The notes under the pieces are model-generated. The model worked only from the letters and a program-made list of their open reading frames with translations. It did no database searches and was not told the origin of the DNA. Shown here one piece after another: positions 10,519 through 20,764 of a stretch of DNA of 24,596 nucleotides (the first letter of the stretch is position 1; every line of letters starts with the position of its first letter). Both the position numbers and the translations under genes were made by a program. Origin of the DNA: Funneliformis mosseae (taxonomy: Eukaryota > Glomeromycota > Glomeromycetes > Glomerales > Glomeraceae). The stretch lies in NCBI GenBank assembly GCA_910592005.1, contig CAJVPP010000921.1:1-24596 (forward strand), in the 5' to 3' direction.

Positions 10519-11325
10519 TGATTTCGAGTAATTTTATCAACGAAAGTTTTATTCATTAGTATTTAACACATAATTGTTTATTACATAATATTATATGATT
10601 GTACATATTACAAAAAAAAATAAAGCAAAAAATAAAATTTTCTTTTTCCAACTATAAAATGCTTGCACTTGGCCAGATATGAGTCATCTCATAACTGTTT
10701 CTCCCAAACACCGCGTAGAGGTGGCAAGGTTCGTTTAGGATAGAGAATAGATTATCAGAACATTGTCATCATTTAATCTAAATATGGTATTTTTGATGAA
10801 TCCAAAGCCAAGACACCTCTTTATTATCATAACCAATTCAACAATTCAATAGTTTCATTATCGGAATCCCTGCCTGACGGGAAAGATATGATATAAGAAC
10901 GACCAAACTTTTTTTCCAAGACAAAAAAAAAAACCAAATTAATTTTATACATTATTTAAACCTCGCGTAACACGAAGCATTTTCTTAATACCAAAAGAAA
11001 AGCAATAAATAATGGGAAATGATTTTTGATATGGAATCATTATCTTAAACCAATTCATTCACTTTATCAATACTTCCTTCTAAAGAAAGGGAACCGAATA
11101 AAAATTCGAAAGGAAAACTTCAAGAAGGAACGTACTGCGAAATACATTTCTCCCTTCACAGCAGGGGAGCAATACACACGAATGTGTAAAGGTATAAACG
11201 CCCAGTAAAGCAAAGCAACTAGACAGCGAATATACGGTCAAGAATTTTGCAGGGATAGTAAAATCGAGGCATCGCTTTAAGTTTACGCTCTAGTAAGCTT
11301 AGATTAGCAAAGAAGAAAAGAAAAG

Positions 11326-11360
<35 letters not shown>
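11326..11360. repeat. A35 homopolymer
   Basis: An uninterrupted A run preceded by a purine-only AG-rich stretch (11309-11325). It may be a poly(A) tail scar of a retrotransposed sequence or a simple slippage tract; no element body is recognised next to it. Confidence 0.8.
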
Positions 11361-11361
<1 letters not shown>

Positions 11362-12034
11362 AAAACCATGAATAAATAGCGAGGAAATTTCGCGAAATAA
11401 ATGACGCAACATGTTTTAATCGATCGTACACGTGATCCAAATTTATACTCGAAGGTATTATGCTCAGCCATGTAGGTGAACGACCACATTCTCCCATCTT
11501 CACAACAGAAAGTAAACAGAAGAAGTGGGATAAGAAGAATGATTTGGGGCAAAGGCAGACTTTTTAGATGAAATATTTTTTATAGCTTAAAGGTTTATCG
11601 TTATCGTTTTAATCATCTGCTACACAGATTCTGATTGGACAATTATCAAAACCTTCATCTTTAATTTCTTTTAATTGCACAATAAGAATTTAACATTAAT
11701 CTCAATCAAAAATAAAATAGAATTCTTTTAGAAAATAATATATTTTTTCTTTTTTTTATAGTAAACATTTAATTTTCTGCTTTCATATAAATTTATATGT
11801 TAAGATGTAGCGATGAAATTGAATCTGATCCTATTCCGACGCGTAAAATATGTAAAATATTTCAAGGTCGTCCAACAAATGACACAAGAAACAAAATTAA
11901 ATCGAGCTAATTACTGTATAAAATCAAATGTCTTTATTGTTGAATAATTCAATAATAAACAAATATGGCGAATTGCTGCGGTTAGGTACTTAATTTTCTT
12001 CACAGAAAAAAAAATTAATCGAGACTAAATAAAT

Positions 12035-12059
12035 ATAATAATAATAATAATAATAATAA
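12035..12059. repeat. (ATA)8 trinucleotide microsatellite
   Basis: Eight ATA units lie about 340 bases before the channel gene start. Confidence 0.85.
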
Positions 12060-12396
12060 AAAGCCTAGAAGCCCTCGTAAAATTTCGGCAATTACGTCTT
12101 TATTTGCTTTATTTTAATTATTATTACTGCAAATCTGCAAGTTATCTAACGTGAAATGTGATTGATTGTGTGATTACCGTTTCAGCCTTACCATGTTACT
12201 TAGCCATATTTTCCTGATACTTTACCCGCTTTTAAATTAAAAATTTTTTTTTTCGCCACATTTGGAAAGATGTGTAGAATAAAAATTTTCTATTATTTAA
12301 TGAATTTGTTTTCTCGTACAATGATTTAATTTCTTTTCGTTCTCTTGTATTATAGATTTTCATAAATGACAATAATTTTATAATTTATTAATAATA

Positions 12397-15300
12397 ATGG
12401 AAGAAATTCAAGAAAAGAAAAACACTTCAACATCTACACCTGGTAGTAGTAAAGATGTTTTTGATGAAAAGGTGGTAGATACAAAGATCGAAATACCGCA
12501 AATTTCATCATTGCCATTTAAACAAGTAATAGATGCAGCTACATTTTCCTCAAATGGAAAGTTTTTAGCAACGTATGCTTCAAAGGAAGGGAAATTAGTA
12601 ATATGGCATGTACCAGATATAAGATTTGATGAAACGTTTGTAACTAGTCGTAGGCTCGAACCAATTTGGCATTCAAATCCAATGACATCAGATTTAAAGC
12701 CTCGTGACTATATGGAGCAAAGAGAAAGTTTCGCATCATCATTTACTCAAAAGATATCAATGACAAATATAGACTTTGCATTATCAAACGATGGAAAATA
12801 CGTTGCTTTAAGTTTGGTAAAATTACCACAAGATAGGAATCAATTAGCATTTGAACTGGTTCATCCTCCCCCAGATAAATGCACCAAATTTTATACTTAC
12901 ATAGTTAGAACAGCGCGCGATAGACCAGTATTTCGTAAATATTTAATGAAATTAACTGGAACGATCAAATTTACTGAAGATAAAGAATCATTTATTATTT
13001 GTAATATTGAACATAATAATTTTGATCCGCAAAATGAGGAAAATAATTGTATTTATGTTATTTCCACTAATCATTGGAAGATTCGGCACAAACTTATAAT
13101 CGATAATTTTTCTGATACTCTGCAAGTTATCCCTCATCCTTGGTCTCAAATGAAAATTGTTAAAAATTCACTTTTACCAGGACATTTTATTTTCGTCGAA
13201 CAGGTATGATTCAAAAAGTGCGTGATTAGAAACAAAAGTTGTAGTAATTTTTAATTAATTTTTTTTATTTTAAAAAAATAAAGTGGGATACAGCCTTGTT
13301 GTGGTCGTTATCAACTGGACAATTAGTTTCGCGTTTCAAATGTTTATCAAAGGATTCATTTCTTGACGCCGATTCTTCACCAACATTATTCGCGTTATCT
13401 CATGATCAACAAATGTTGGCAACATGGACGTCAAAAGGTGTCTTAACAATATTTTTATGCGAAGGAGGTCTTACATTTGCATCATCATTACATAACGATG
13501 ACAAAAAAGAAAAATCATTAGATGTTGATAGTGATGTAAGTAGAAAAGAAATTTTTTGGTTAGAAGGTGATGAGCATATAATAACAATTAATTCAACTGG
13601 AAAAAATTCCACAGATAATTGTGTGCAAATATGGGATATTTATACTTGTGCACCTGTTAGTAGATTTGATAATATAGATCCTACTTGCTTATTTGAACCA
13701 AACGGAAAAGATATTTATGTCACTTTTAAAAATGATTTACCAAAGTTAAATGGAATCAAAACTCCAAAATCTTTTCATGTTCAAAATGATTTTTCAAAGC
13801 AACAAATGATTGGTAGACATCATTTTTTAGCATTAGGTTTTAATAAAATTTATCAATACGACAATAGTAAAGTATTGTTGTTTGAATATCTTCCCGGTCG
13901 TCAAAGCGAATCAATTTTAAGCGATGATCATCCGATTGTGAAATTACGTATCGAACCTTGGCTAATTTACTCACCTATTAAATCTGGATTTTGTTTGGAT
14001 CCTGATATGAAAAGAGTTTTGTTTATTGGTCATTATACTGTACAAATTTGGATCTTTAAAGACGATGAAACCCCACGTTTACAATACATTTGGTGTCGTC
14101 CCATGAGAGTATGTATATGTCAAAATCACATTTGAGATTTTTAAAATTTTTTGTATATTATATTTTCTTTTTAATCAAATTTAATTGATTATTAGGATAA
14201 ATGGAGACAAACTCCATTGACGACATATGCCACCATTGAAAATGCTACTCTTCGAAAATGTCAAGATGGTCGATATACGTTGGAACTTCGATGTCAAGTA
14301 AATGACCAAGATCAAATTGGATTTTCAAAGTAATCCGATTTTTTAATGATTTCTATTTTTTTTTTTTTTAAAAAAAAAAAAAGCTATTTCCTTTTAATCA
14401 CTTTCTTTTTTTTTTCTTTCTTTTTTCTCAACAATAGAGTAAATAATCATCCTCCAGATAATACGATTGGTAATGTACCTCCTGGAGCAATGACGATCAC
14501 CAAATTAGAATCTAAAAATCAATTCAAATTTGATCTATTTCTACCAAATGAAAATGAATTTGGCACGTATGGTATTGTATCAAATGCCGCAAAATCTTTA
14601 GGGTTTTTAGCTTATGCTGAAAGATTAAATTGGATTCAAATTAGTTCTGGAAATGTATATCCTTATTTTAGAACATTACTCACACAGTGTCAAGCAATAA
14701 TTTCCAATGCCATACACAAAAATCCGCATATATTCAACCAAATAGTCGAAGGTCAATCACCATTGGAGATCTTAATTAAAGCAGATTGTTCATATGCCGA
14801 TAAATTAATCAAGGAACATTTAAAAACGGACAAACATATACCAAGGTTTCATGATGATGATAGAACAAAATCTGCATTGGCAAGGGCAATCAGTCTTGGT
14901 AAAACCGAAGTTGTACATTCTTTATTAAAATATTATTGTAGAAGATGCGAAGAAAATCCAGTATCGTGGACGATAACAGTTGTACCGGCCTTTGCTTCTT
15001 TAAGGACGGTTTATCCGGATTTTGCATTAGAATTTTTGAGAAGAATTAGTTATTTACCCGTTAGAGATGATATTATTAGAACGGATCATGAAGAAATTTA
15101 TGCATATGCAAAGATTGAAGAATTAGAATATGAATCTAAAGAGAATATGTGGCAAAGATTAATGACATTGTGGTCAAAAAGTGAAAGAGAATTTGATAGG
15201 CAAGTGGAAAGTGCGACCGAATTCGTTAGGATACCACATAAAACGCATGCAGCTAGAGAATGCGTTGTACCATTACCAGACTTCACTGTATATAAACCTA

Positions 15301-16876
15301 CACCAAAAAGTATACAAAAACCTGTGGAGTCAAGTAGAGTACCAATGTTACGTTATATTATAAATTATTTAATGTATCGTAAAAACCGTTCACCTTTTAT
15401 TAAAGAAGTGTTGTCAGGTAGATATGAAATGTTTGGTGAACCTGCCATGGAAGCCGTAATTAATTTTAAATGGAGAAAATTTGCTCAATGGAGGGCATTT
15501 TTGATGTTAGCAATTTATGCGTTTTATGCATGCGCATTTTTGATTGGGGTGTCGATGAAAGAAGGTGCTTATCCATTGATACAAACAATCACCATGTTGA
15601 TTGTATTAGCTGTTGGCTCTGGCTATTTCGGATTAGAATTAATGCAGATGATGGGACAATTAGAAAGTTATTGGTTTAGTCCTTATAATTGGTTGGATTT
15701 GGCTCGTAGCGTATTTCCTATGGTTGTTGCGGAACAATATTTGAGAAATGTGGAGCCTTCTCCTGGATTACGCGGTACCGCGATGATGTTCGTTTATGTA
15801 AACCTGGTAAGTTCATTTCATGCATTTTGTCTAAATGCTTTTGACAATGATTAACATTTATAAACGTGTATATTGTTTTTAGATATTGCATTTTAGAGTG
15901 TTCAGAGCTATTGGAATACCAATCTTTATTATATTTCAAATATTTAAAAAGGTTTGGTGGACACTTGTGATAATAGGTATTATGGTATTTTCTTTTGCGC
16001 ATATATTACATATCTTATTGAGAACAAATTCGGATGGTGCGTTTGGTAACTATTTTACATCCCTGATATCCGTTTATTTCTTTTTGGTAAGCGATAATTA
16101 TAATTAATTTTTTCGTCATCTCGCGTTTTAGTTTATTTTTATTTTATTTTTTTTACGAGTTTTATTAATCCTCCTTTTTTTCACTTGAAAGGTTGGAGAA
16201 TATTCATCAATTGATAATATAAAAGGAAGAGACATGGTTATAATGGTAGTAGTATTCTCTTTTTTTACCACAATAATATTATTAAACATATTGATCGCTC
16301 TTATGTCTGATGTGGTAAATGAAACAAAACTCAGTGGTAAACAAGTTTGGCTTAAACAAAAAGCCGAGGTAATATTATCCCTTCCCCCTTTTTTTTAATC
16401 GATTCAATTCAAAGATGACGACTTTCTAACTCATAATATATATATATATATATATATATTTGTATTAAATGAACAATAGGTCATTGCGGAAATTGAAATG
16501 TATATATTCACACCAGGGCAGAGGAAAAGAAAGGATTACTTTCCTTCGTTAATTTATTATATCGCAACTCCTGATGGTATCAAATCATATAAGAAAAAGG
16601 GTAAAGATGATGACACTTGGGAAAGCGATGATGATGGTGGTGATGGTGACAAAGATGAATTACACGAGGTACAGTTACTTAACAGATTTTTTTTGGAAGA
16701 ATTTATGTAATTTACTAATGCGAAATTTTTAATGTTTTTAATAGCGAGTTCATCCATTGCAAAAACCTGAAGGGTATGATGTAAAAAGATCATCAACTGT
16801 AAAACTTAAGAGAGGCCCTACACTTAAATTATTTAATGAAAAAGCTCATCCTCATACATTTGAACCCGCCGAATAA
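12397..16876 (+). CDS. WD40-like region fused to a TRP-like ion channel
   Basis: Exons: 12397-13203, 13284-14108, 14196-14329, 14438-15806, 15883-16086, 16192-16368, 16480-16668 and 16745-16876, all in frame, giving 1278 residues. The N-terminal ~550 residues carry WD40-like strands: FSSNGKFLATYASKEGKLVIW, LSNDGKYVALSL, LSHDQQMLATWTSKGVL, DNCVQIWDI, HYTVQIWIF. Residues ~650-760 look weakly ankyrin-like (SPLEILIKADCSYADKLI; KSALARAISLGKTEVVHSLL). Six helices follow: TM1 ~942-960, TM2 ~967-991, TM3 ~1006-1024, TM4 ~1032-1065, TM5 ~1069-1090, a pore helix ~1099-1113 with VGEY at 1114-1117, and TM6 ~1128-1150 ending LLNILIALMSDVVNE, the classic end of TRP-type S6. The C-terminus has an acidic Asp/Gly patch (~1207-1235). 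It is probably a cation channel subunit at the plasma or an internal membrane; ligand and ion are unknown. The TRP-like class is well supported, the ankyrin reading only weakly. Confidence 0.9.
14356..14382. repeat. T14A13 tract in channel-gene intron 3
   Basis: T run 14356-14369 followed by A run 14370-14382 in intron 14330-14437. A C/T-rich stretch and the acceptor follow about 30-55 bases later. Confidence 0.9.
16436..16459. repeat. (AT)12 microsatellite in channel-gene intron 6
   Basis: Twelve AT units lie 20 bases before the splice acceptor of intron 16369-16479. Confidence 0.85.
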
Positions 16877-17174
16877 TTATTTAATTCATTAAAGATTTAC
16901 GAGTATTTTTTTTTTATTATTAAATCTTTTTGCGGCTAATACATTAGATGAATTCGATATATTAATCATACATTACTTTAATCTAATTTATTATACTTAT
17001 CATAAATATACTTATTTTTATTAATTTATTTCTGTAAAGATGAAGTTGCAATGTCTTTTTTAATAGAAAGAAAAAAAAAAATGAAACTTTTGTACAAATT
17101 CTTAAAAGTTTAAATATAAATACAATTGGAAGAAAAAAATTGCTGATACAATTGAATATCTTGATTTTGGATTT

Positions 17175-17176
<2 letters not shown>

Positions 17177-17205
<29 letters not shown>
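17177..17205. repeat. T12A17 tract between convergent genes
   Basis: T run 17177-17188 followed by A run 17189-17205. Confidence 0.9.
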
Positions 17206-17301
17206 TATGCACCCACCCACATAATCCTATACCTTTATTTAAACAATAAAGTCGGAAAATGTTAAAATTAAATGAAAATGTCCATTTCTTTCGTGAATTT
17301 T

Positions 17302-17315
17302 ATTTATTAATAAAT
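17302..17315. terminator. Palindromic two-way poly(A) signal
   Basis: ATTTATTAATAAAT is its own reverse complement and carries AATAAA on plus and minus strands. It lies 40 bases beyond the SLP1 stop codon, a normal distance for its poly(A) site. Use by the channel gene, about 430 bases away, is less certain because another AATAAA (17245-17250) is nearer. Confidence 0.45.
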
Positions 17316-17354
17316 GAATTGTTTTTTTTTAGAAAAAAAATCTTTTGTTATTGT

Positions 17355-19835
17355 TTATTCATTCTCATTGTCCGTATAAACATCTTCCACATCATAGAAA
17401 ACTAAAAAATGAATGAATGAATAAATATTAAATAAAAAAAAAAAAGTTCGTTTAATAATATTACGATGAATCGAAAAAAACGATTTACCTTCATTTGTAT
17501 GTTGTTGCTGTTTTTGTTGCTGTTTTTGTTGAATATTTGTCAATTTTTGTGACAAGGCTCTCGCGGCATGAAGATCCAGTAAAGATTTTCGTATATTCAC
17601 CCAGTCATGAGTCACACCTATAAAAACTAAGAATGAGAGAAAGGAAAATAGCAAAAGTCTTTTCAAGAAGACAATCTACGTTGAAAATAAAAAAAAATTA
17701 GTGATAATTGATAGGAATTTATTATTATTATTATTATTTTTAATAAAAAATAAAAGAGGATTTAAAAAATAAGTTACCTCTGCAACTAATAAGTGAACAT
17801 TTGAAGTAAGGACCTTTAATTCCCCCTCGATTCTACTTTGATTAGTATGAAATTCGGAGAAGGTTATTTGAAGCAATTGTTCATATTGATTTTTCTAAGG
17901 AAAATAAGTATATAAGTATCATTGCGTTTAAAAAGTAAATGTTTTCATTGAGAGTTACTTAAATCATACACACCAAAGTCTCCACTGTACCAGTGAAATG
18001 ATTCATAATTGAACCAATTTTTTCCGAGTGAGAGCTAACCTTACCATAAACTTCTCTCAACAATTTACTTTGTTCTTCAATATGTCGCTTGTTAACAGTT
18101 GCGTCAGATTCAAGGGTTAAAATACGTTTAAACAAAAACATATATGAACTTTGATTTGGCACGCCGGTTGGTAAATTATTTTTATTATTGAAATCGGGTT
18201 TAACTTGCTTTGGTTGAAGTGGTAAAGGTTTTTTTATCGCATTGCCACTTTTGATAGATCTGTTATTTGGAACAATGATATCAATATAATTGTCAGAAAA
18301 GAGATCATATTCTGTTACAAAAATGGGACATTGATCAATATGACAAATTCCAGGATGTATTATAAGTGAATTATCCTGAAAGATCTTAATCGGAAATGAA
18401 TATCGCCGATTTAAAGGATCAACCCTGGAACAAAATCCATGCTCTAAAACGTTCTTATTCTTGACTGGTGATTTTAGAACTTCCACGTCTTGGTTATGTG
18501 ACTTTGTGATTTTATTATTATTCGCCGCATGGGATTGTTCCCGTTGCAATGTATCATTTTCAACTTTAAAATTTTCTGAATCCGTTCGAGTATCTTCTGA
18601 TAATTTGTCTAGATCGTCTGATTCAATAGAAGGTTCTAATATACCTATGGGCTCGACATTCAGTAGAACATCTTCTTGTGATGTTGATTGTGCAATTCCA
18701 TCTTGCTCTTGCTCTTTATTCCACATATCCGTTTCACTATTTCCATGTACACGAAGTAAGCTAACTGGACAATAATGATTATGTCCATAGTGCGTCTGAA
18801 ATTCAATACGAAGATACTTTACGAACATTATAGGATCTTTGACACTGAAAATCTATTTAAAATAAAAAAAAAGAAAGGGTTCGTTAATAAACCAATATAC
18901 GAATGAACGTTGAATCATGAAGATTGACCAACCTGCAACTCCCTAGAATTCTTTGCACGATATTCACCAATGACTTTCCAGTCTTCCTTTGGTGGATACC
19001 ATTTACTTATAGACACTCGAAAGTTTTTAAAAGTAGAAGAAAAAAATTCGAAATTTGCTAACACTATAGTATCCACAAGAATTGGATAGCATAATTCCAC
19101 AATAAAATATTTTTCTGCCGAACACTTGTTAAGCACATAAGAGTCTTTACTTTCAGTTAAGATCGCCGAGGTACCTTTGGCTTCTTTATTCGCCTTTAAC
19201 ACATTAGCCCCACAATCAATCGAAGCATAATTAAAACGTTCTTTCAATTTTGATAAATCCGAAGTATCATATTCCGAAATCAACCCACGAGGAGAATCAA
19301 TATTTTCAAATACGGCACCAATATCACCCTCCTCATCTATGGACTCCATGGTTTGCGAATCCTTTGATTCATTGTTTTGGATTCGTTTCTTTTTTCTTTT
19401 TTGATCCGAAGATTCACGATTCTTTTTATTGTTCTTGTTATTGTTCTTGTTAAACTTTTTACCGATAGACAGTATATCGGTGGACTTTGAAGCCAAATTG
19501 TTCGTTGTATGTGAAGGTTGATTTGTATTCTCCGTTCGATGCTTTTTTCTATTTAAGTTTTGTTGCTTCCTGCTGTGATTAAGGATTTTTTGATCGTTCG
19601 TGGCGGTATTAACGACCGAAGGTATCGTTGGCTCATTAAAATTTTTCATTTCACCAACCAGAAAATTCTGACAATGTGAGCTTGTCCAGATTAAATTATT
19701 TAAGGAAGGTACGGCCGGTGATTCGCCGACATTATTTATCACCGAAGCAGGTTCCATTGTACGAGTGGGAGCAAAGAATGGACCGAAAGACATAATTATA
19801 AAATTTATAGTAGATAAGAATCCATTCCAATACAT
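17355..19835 (-). CDS. SLP1: SLP1/SUCO-type SUN-domain ER membrane protein
   Basis: Exons on the minus strand: 19835-18933, 18852-17974, 17894-17778, 17675-17489 and 17401-17355, giving 710 residues (yeast Slp1 is shorter, about 590). In yeast, Slp1 works with Emp65 in the ER membrane to protect newly made soluble proteins from degradation. Seen: a hydrophobic N-terminus (~5-22) fitting a signal peptide; a Lys/Asn/Ser-rich linker; a SUN-like domain at about 198-338 with RFNYASIDCGANVLKANKEA, VDTIVLANFEFFSSTF and YLRIEFQTHYG; a long polar region; a helical stretch (~560-633); a single membrane helix at ~637-654; then a short Gln/Lys-repeat tail ending in acidic residues. The order matches the SLP1/SUCO (OPT) branch rather than nuclear-envelope SUN1/2, where membrane helices precede the SUN domain. 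An (ATT)9 repeat abuts the start codon. Confidence 0.93.
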
Positions 19836-19860
19836 TATTATTATTATTATTATTATTATT
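19834..19860. repeat. (ATT)9 microsatellite abutting the SLP1 start codon
   Basis: Nine ATT units on plus (AAT on the coding strand) run directly into the initiating ATG of SLP1, so the repeat forms the end of its 5' leader. Confidence 0.85.
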
Positions 19861-19907
19861 TTAAAAGAAATAAAATCGTGAATTTTCCCTAAAGATAAAG
19901 CGATGAC

Positions 19908-19933
19908 TTTTTTTTTTTTTAAAAAAAAAAAAA
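19908..19933. repeat. T13A13 tract upstream of SLP1
   Basis: T run 19908-19920 followed by A run 19921-19933, a perfect 26-base self-complementary tract about 73 bases before the SLP1 start. Confidence 0.9.
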
Positions 19934-20618
19934 TAATAATGATTTAGATGATTTTTTTTTTTGTTTGGAAAGGTACATAAATGGCGAAGGTTAAAAAAAA
20001 AATAACGCCACAGATGATTAATTATGTCACAATGAGTGAAACTTTCCCACACTTCTGCAAATGGATAAAGAGATAACCTAAGATAATAAGATAAGGGAAA
20101 GGAAGGAGGGAAGGATGAATAAATCTGTAGAGAAAGAAGAAATCCAGGTCGTATTTATATAATAAATTTATGAAAAAATAATTATACATGTATTAGACAT
20201 ATTAGACATCCTTATCGGCATGTGGAATTACTATAGACGTAATACCCCATGTAATCGGCATAATATAATAACTTGGTGATCCAATTGGTGTGCCGCTGTT
20301 CATTTTTTGAGACGCTAGATTTTTTATTTTGCCAATCACAGTTTAATTCTTCGGACGAATCTGGTAACAATCGAAGGCTATCAAGAAATTTGATTATTTA
20401 TTGGGCAAAAAATGAACTGCGACCGATAGAAAAATTTCGAATTTTCCCAAGTTTCTACCTCGTAATGCAAGCGTGAATTACACATGGCAAATCGACCCGG
20501 ACATTTTGTGTGTTTGGAAAATCTTTCACACAAATATTTGTTGTCAATACCCAAAAGCGAAAGGCAAAAAAAAAAACCCCATATCCTCCGATTCATTATC
20601 CTCCAAAGGATCTATTTA

Positions 20619-20677
20619 AGATCGAATTAATAAAAGATCGATGATGAATTAAACCATATATATTTTAGATCGATGAT
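20619..20677. promoter_or_regulatory. Repeated AGATCGATGAT boxes before the LYR-protein gene
   Basis: AGATCGATGAT occurs at 20635-20645 and 20667-20677, 32 bases apart (about three helical turns), with a partial copy AGATCGA at 20619-20625. They lie 88-146 bases before the start codon, a plausible place for transcription factor sites. The factor is not recognised. Confidence 0.35.
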
Positions 20678-20764
20678 TACCCTAATTTGGCTACATCGGA
20701 ATAGGATTTGTTATAAATGATCAAAAAAAAAATTTTTTTTCTGAAATTTTTTTTTCCAAAAATA

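Larger units (their letters stand above)
10409..12396. other. About 2 kb without a convincing gene
   Basis: Open frames here are short, lack domains, or begin at TTG and run into homopolymers. Contents: the decarboxylase 3' end with AATAAA at 10513-10518; a hairpin TATGAG-TCAT-CTCATA (10678-10693) that contains TGAGTCA, a Gcn4/AP-1-like core; two neighbouring stem-loops at 11150-11188; an A35 run (11326-11360); and an (ATA)8 microsatellite at 12035-12059 in the likely promoter of the channel gene. No tRNA was found by looking for B-box sequences. Confidence 0.5.
16877..17354. other. Convergent 3' intergenic region
   Basis: The channel gene (plus) and SLP1 gene (minus) end towards each other across 478 bases without a gene. 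The region holds a T12A17 tract (17177-17205), AATAAA at 17245-17250, TTTATT at 17234-17239, and a 14-base palindrome (17302-17315) that presents AATAAA on both strands. Confidence 0.6.
19836..20764. promoter_or_regulatory. Divergent promoter region between SLP1 and the LYR-protein gene
   Basis: These 929 bases separate two divergent genes. They contain a T13A13 tract (19908-19933), a purine-rich stretch (about 20069-20115), a tandem ATTAGACAT pair (20192-20209), two ATCGGCAT copies (20214-20221, 20254-20261), two AGATCGATGAT copies (20635-20645, 20667-20677) with a related AGATCGA at 20619, and an A10T8 run (20723-20740). The open frames at 20273-20476 plus and 20381-20596 minus overlap each other and show no domain, so I do not call them. 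Confidence 0.5.

Noticed and set aside
10661..10760. Possible tRNA near GGTTCGTTTAGG
   Set aside because: The B-box does not match GGTTCGANNCC and no acceptor or anticodon stem can be paired around it.
11219..11552. Minus-strand frames that look like a small secreted protein with a hydrophobic N-terminus
   Set aside because: The hydrophobic version begins at TTG rather than ATG, and both frames run through the A35 homopolymer as poly-Phe. There is no supporting domain.
14346..14437. N-terminal Phe-rich extension of channel exon 4 read as a signal peptide
   Set aside because: It is translation of the T14A13 intron tract. Exon 3 joins in frame at 14438 and continues the protein.
17355..19835. 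Nuclear-envelope SUN1/2 (LINC complex) identity
   Set aside because: The SUN-like domain is in the N-terminal half and the only clear internal membrane helix is C-terminal to it, the order of SLP1/SUCO rather than SUN1/2.
20273..20596. Overlapping short ORFs in the SLP1/LYR promoter
   Set aside because: They overlap in opposite directions, lack domains, and lie between two well-defined divergent genes.
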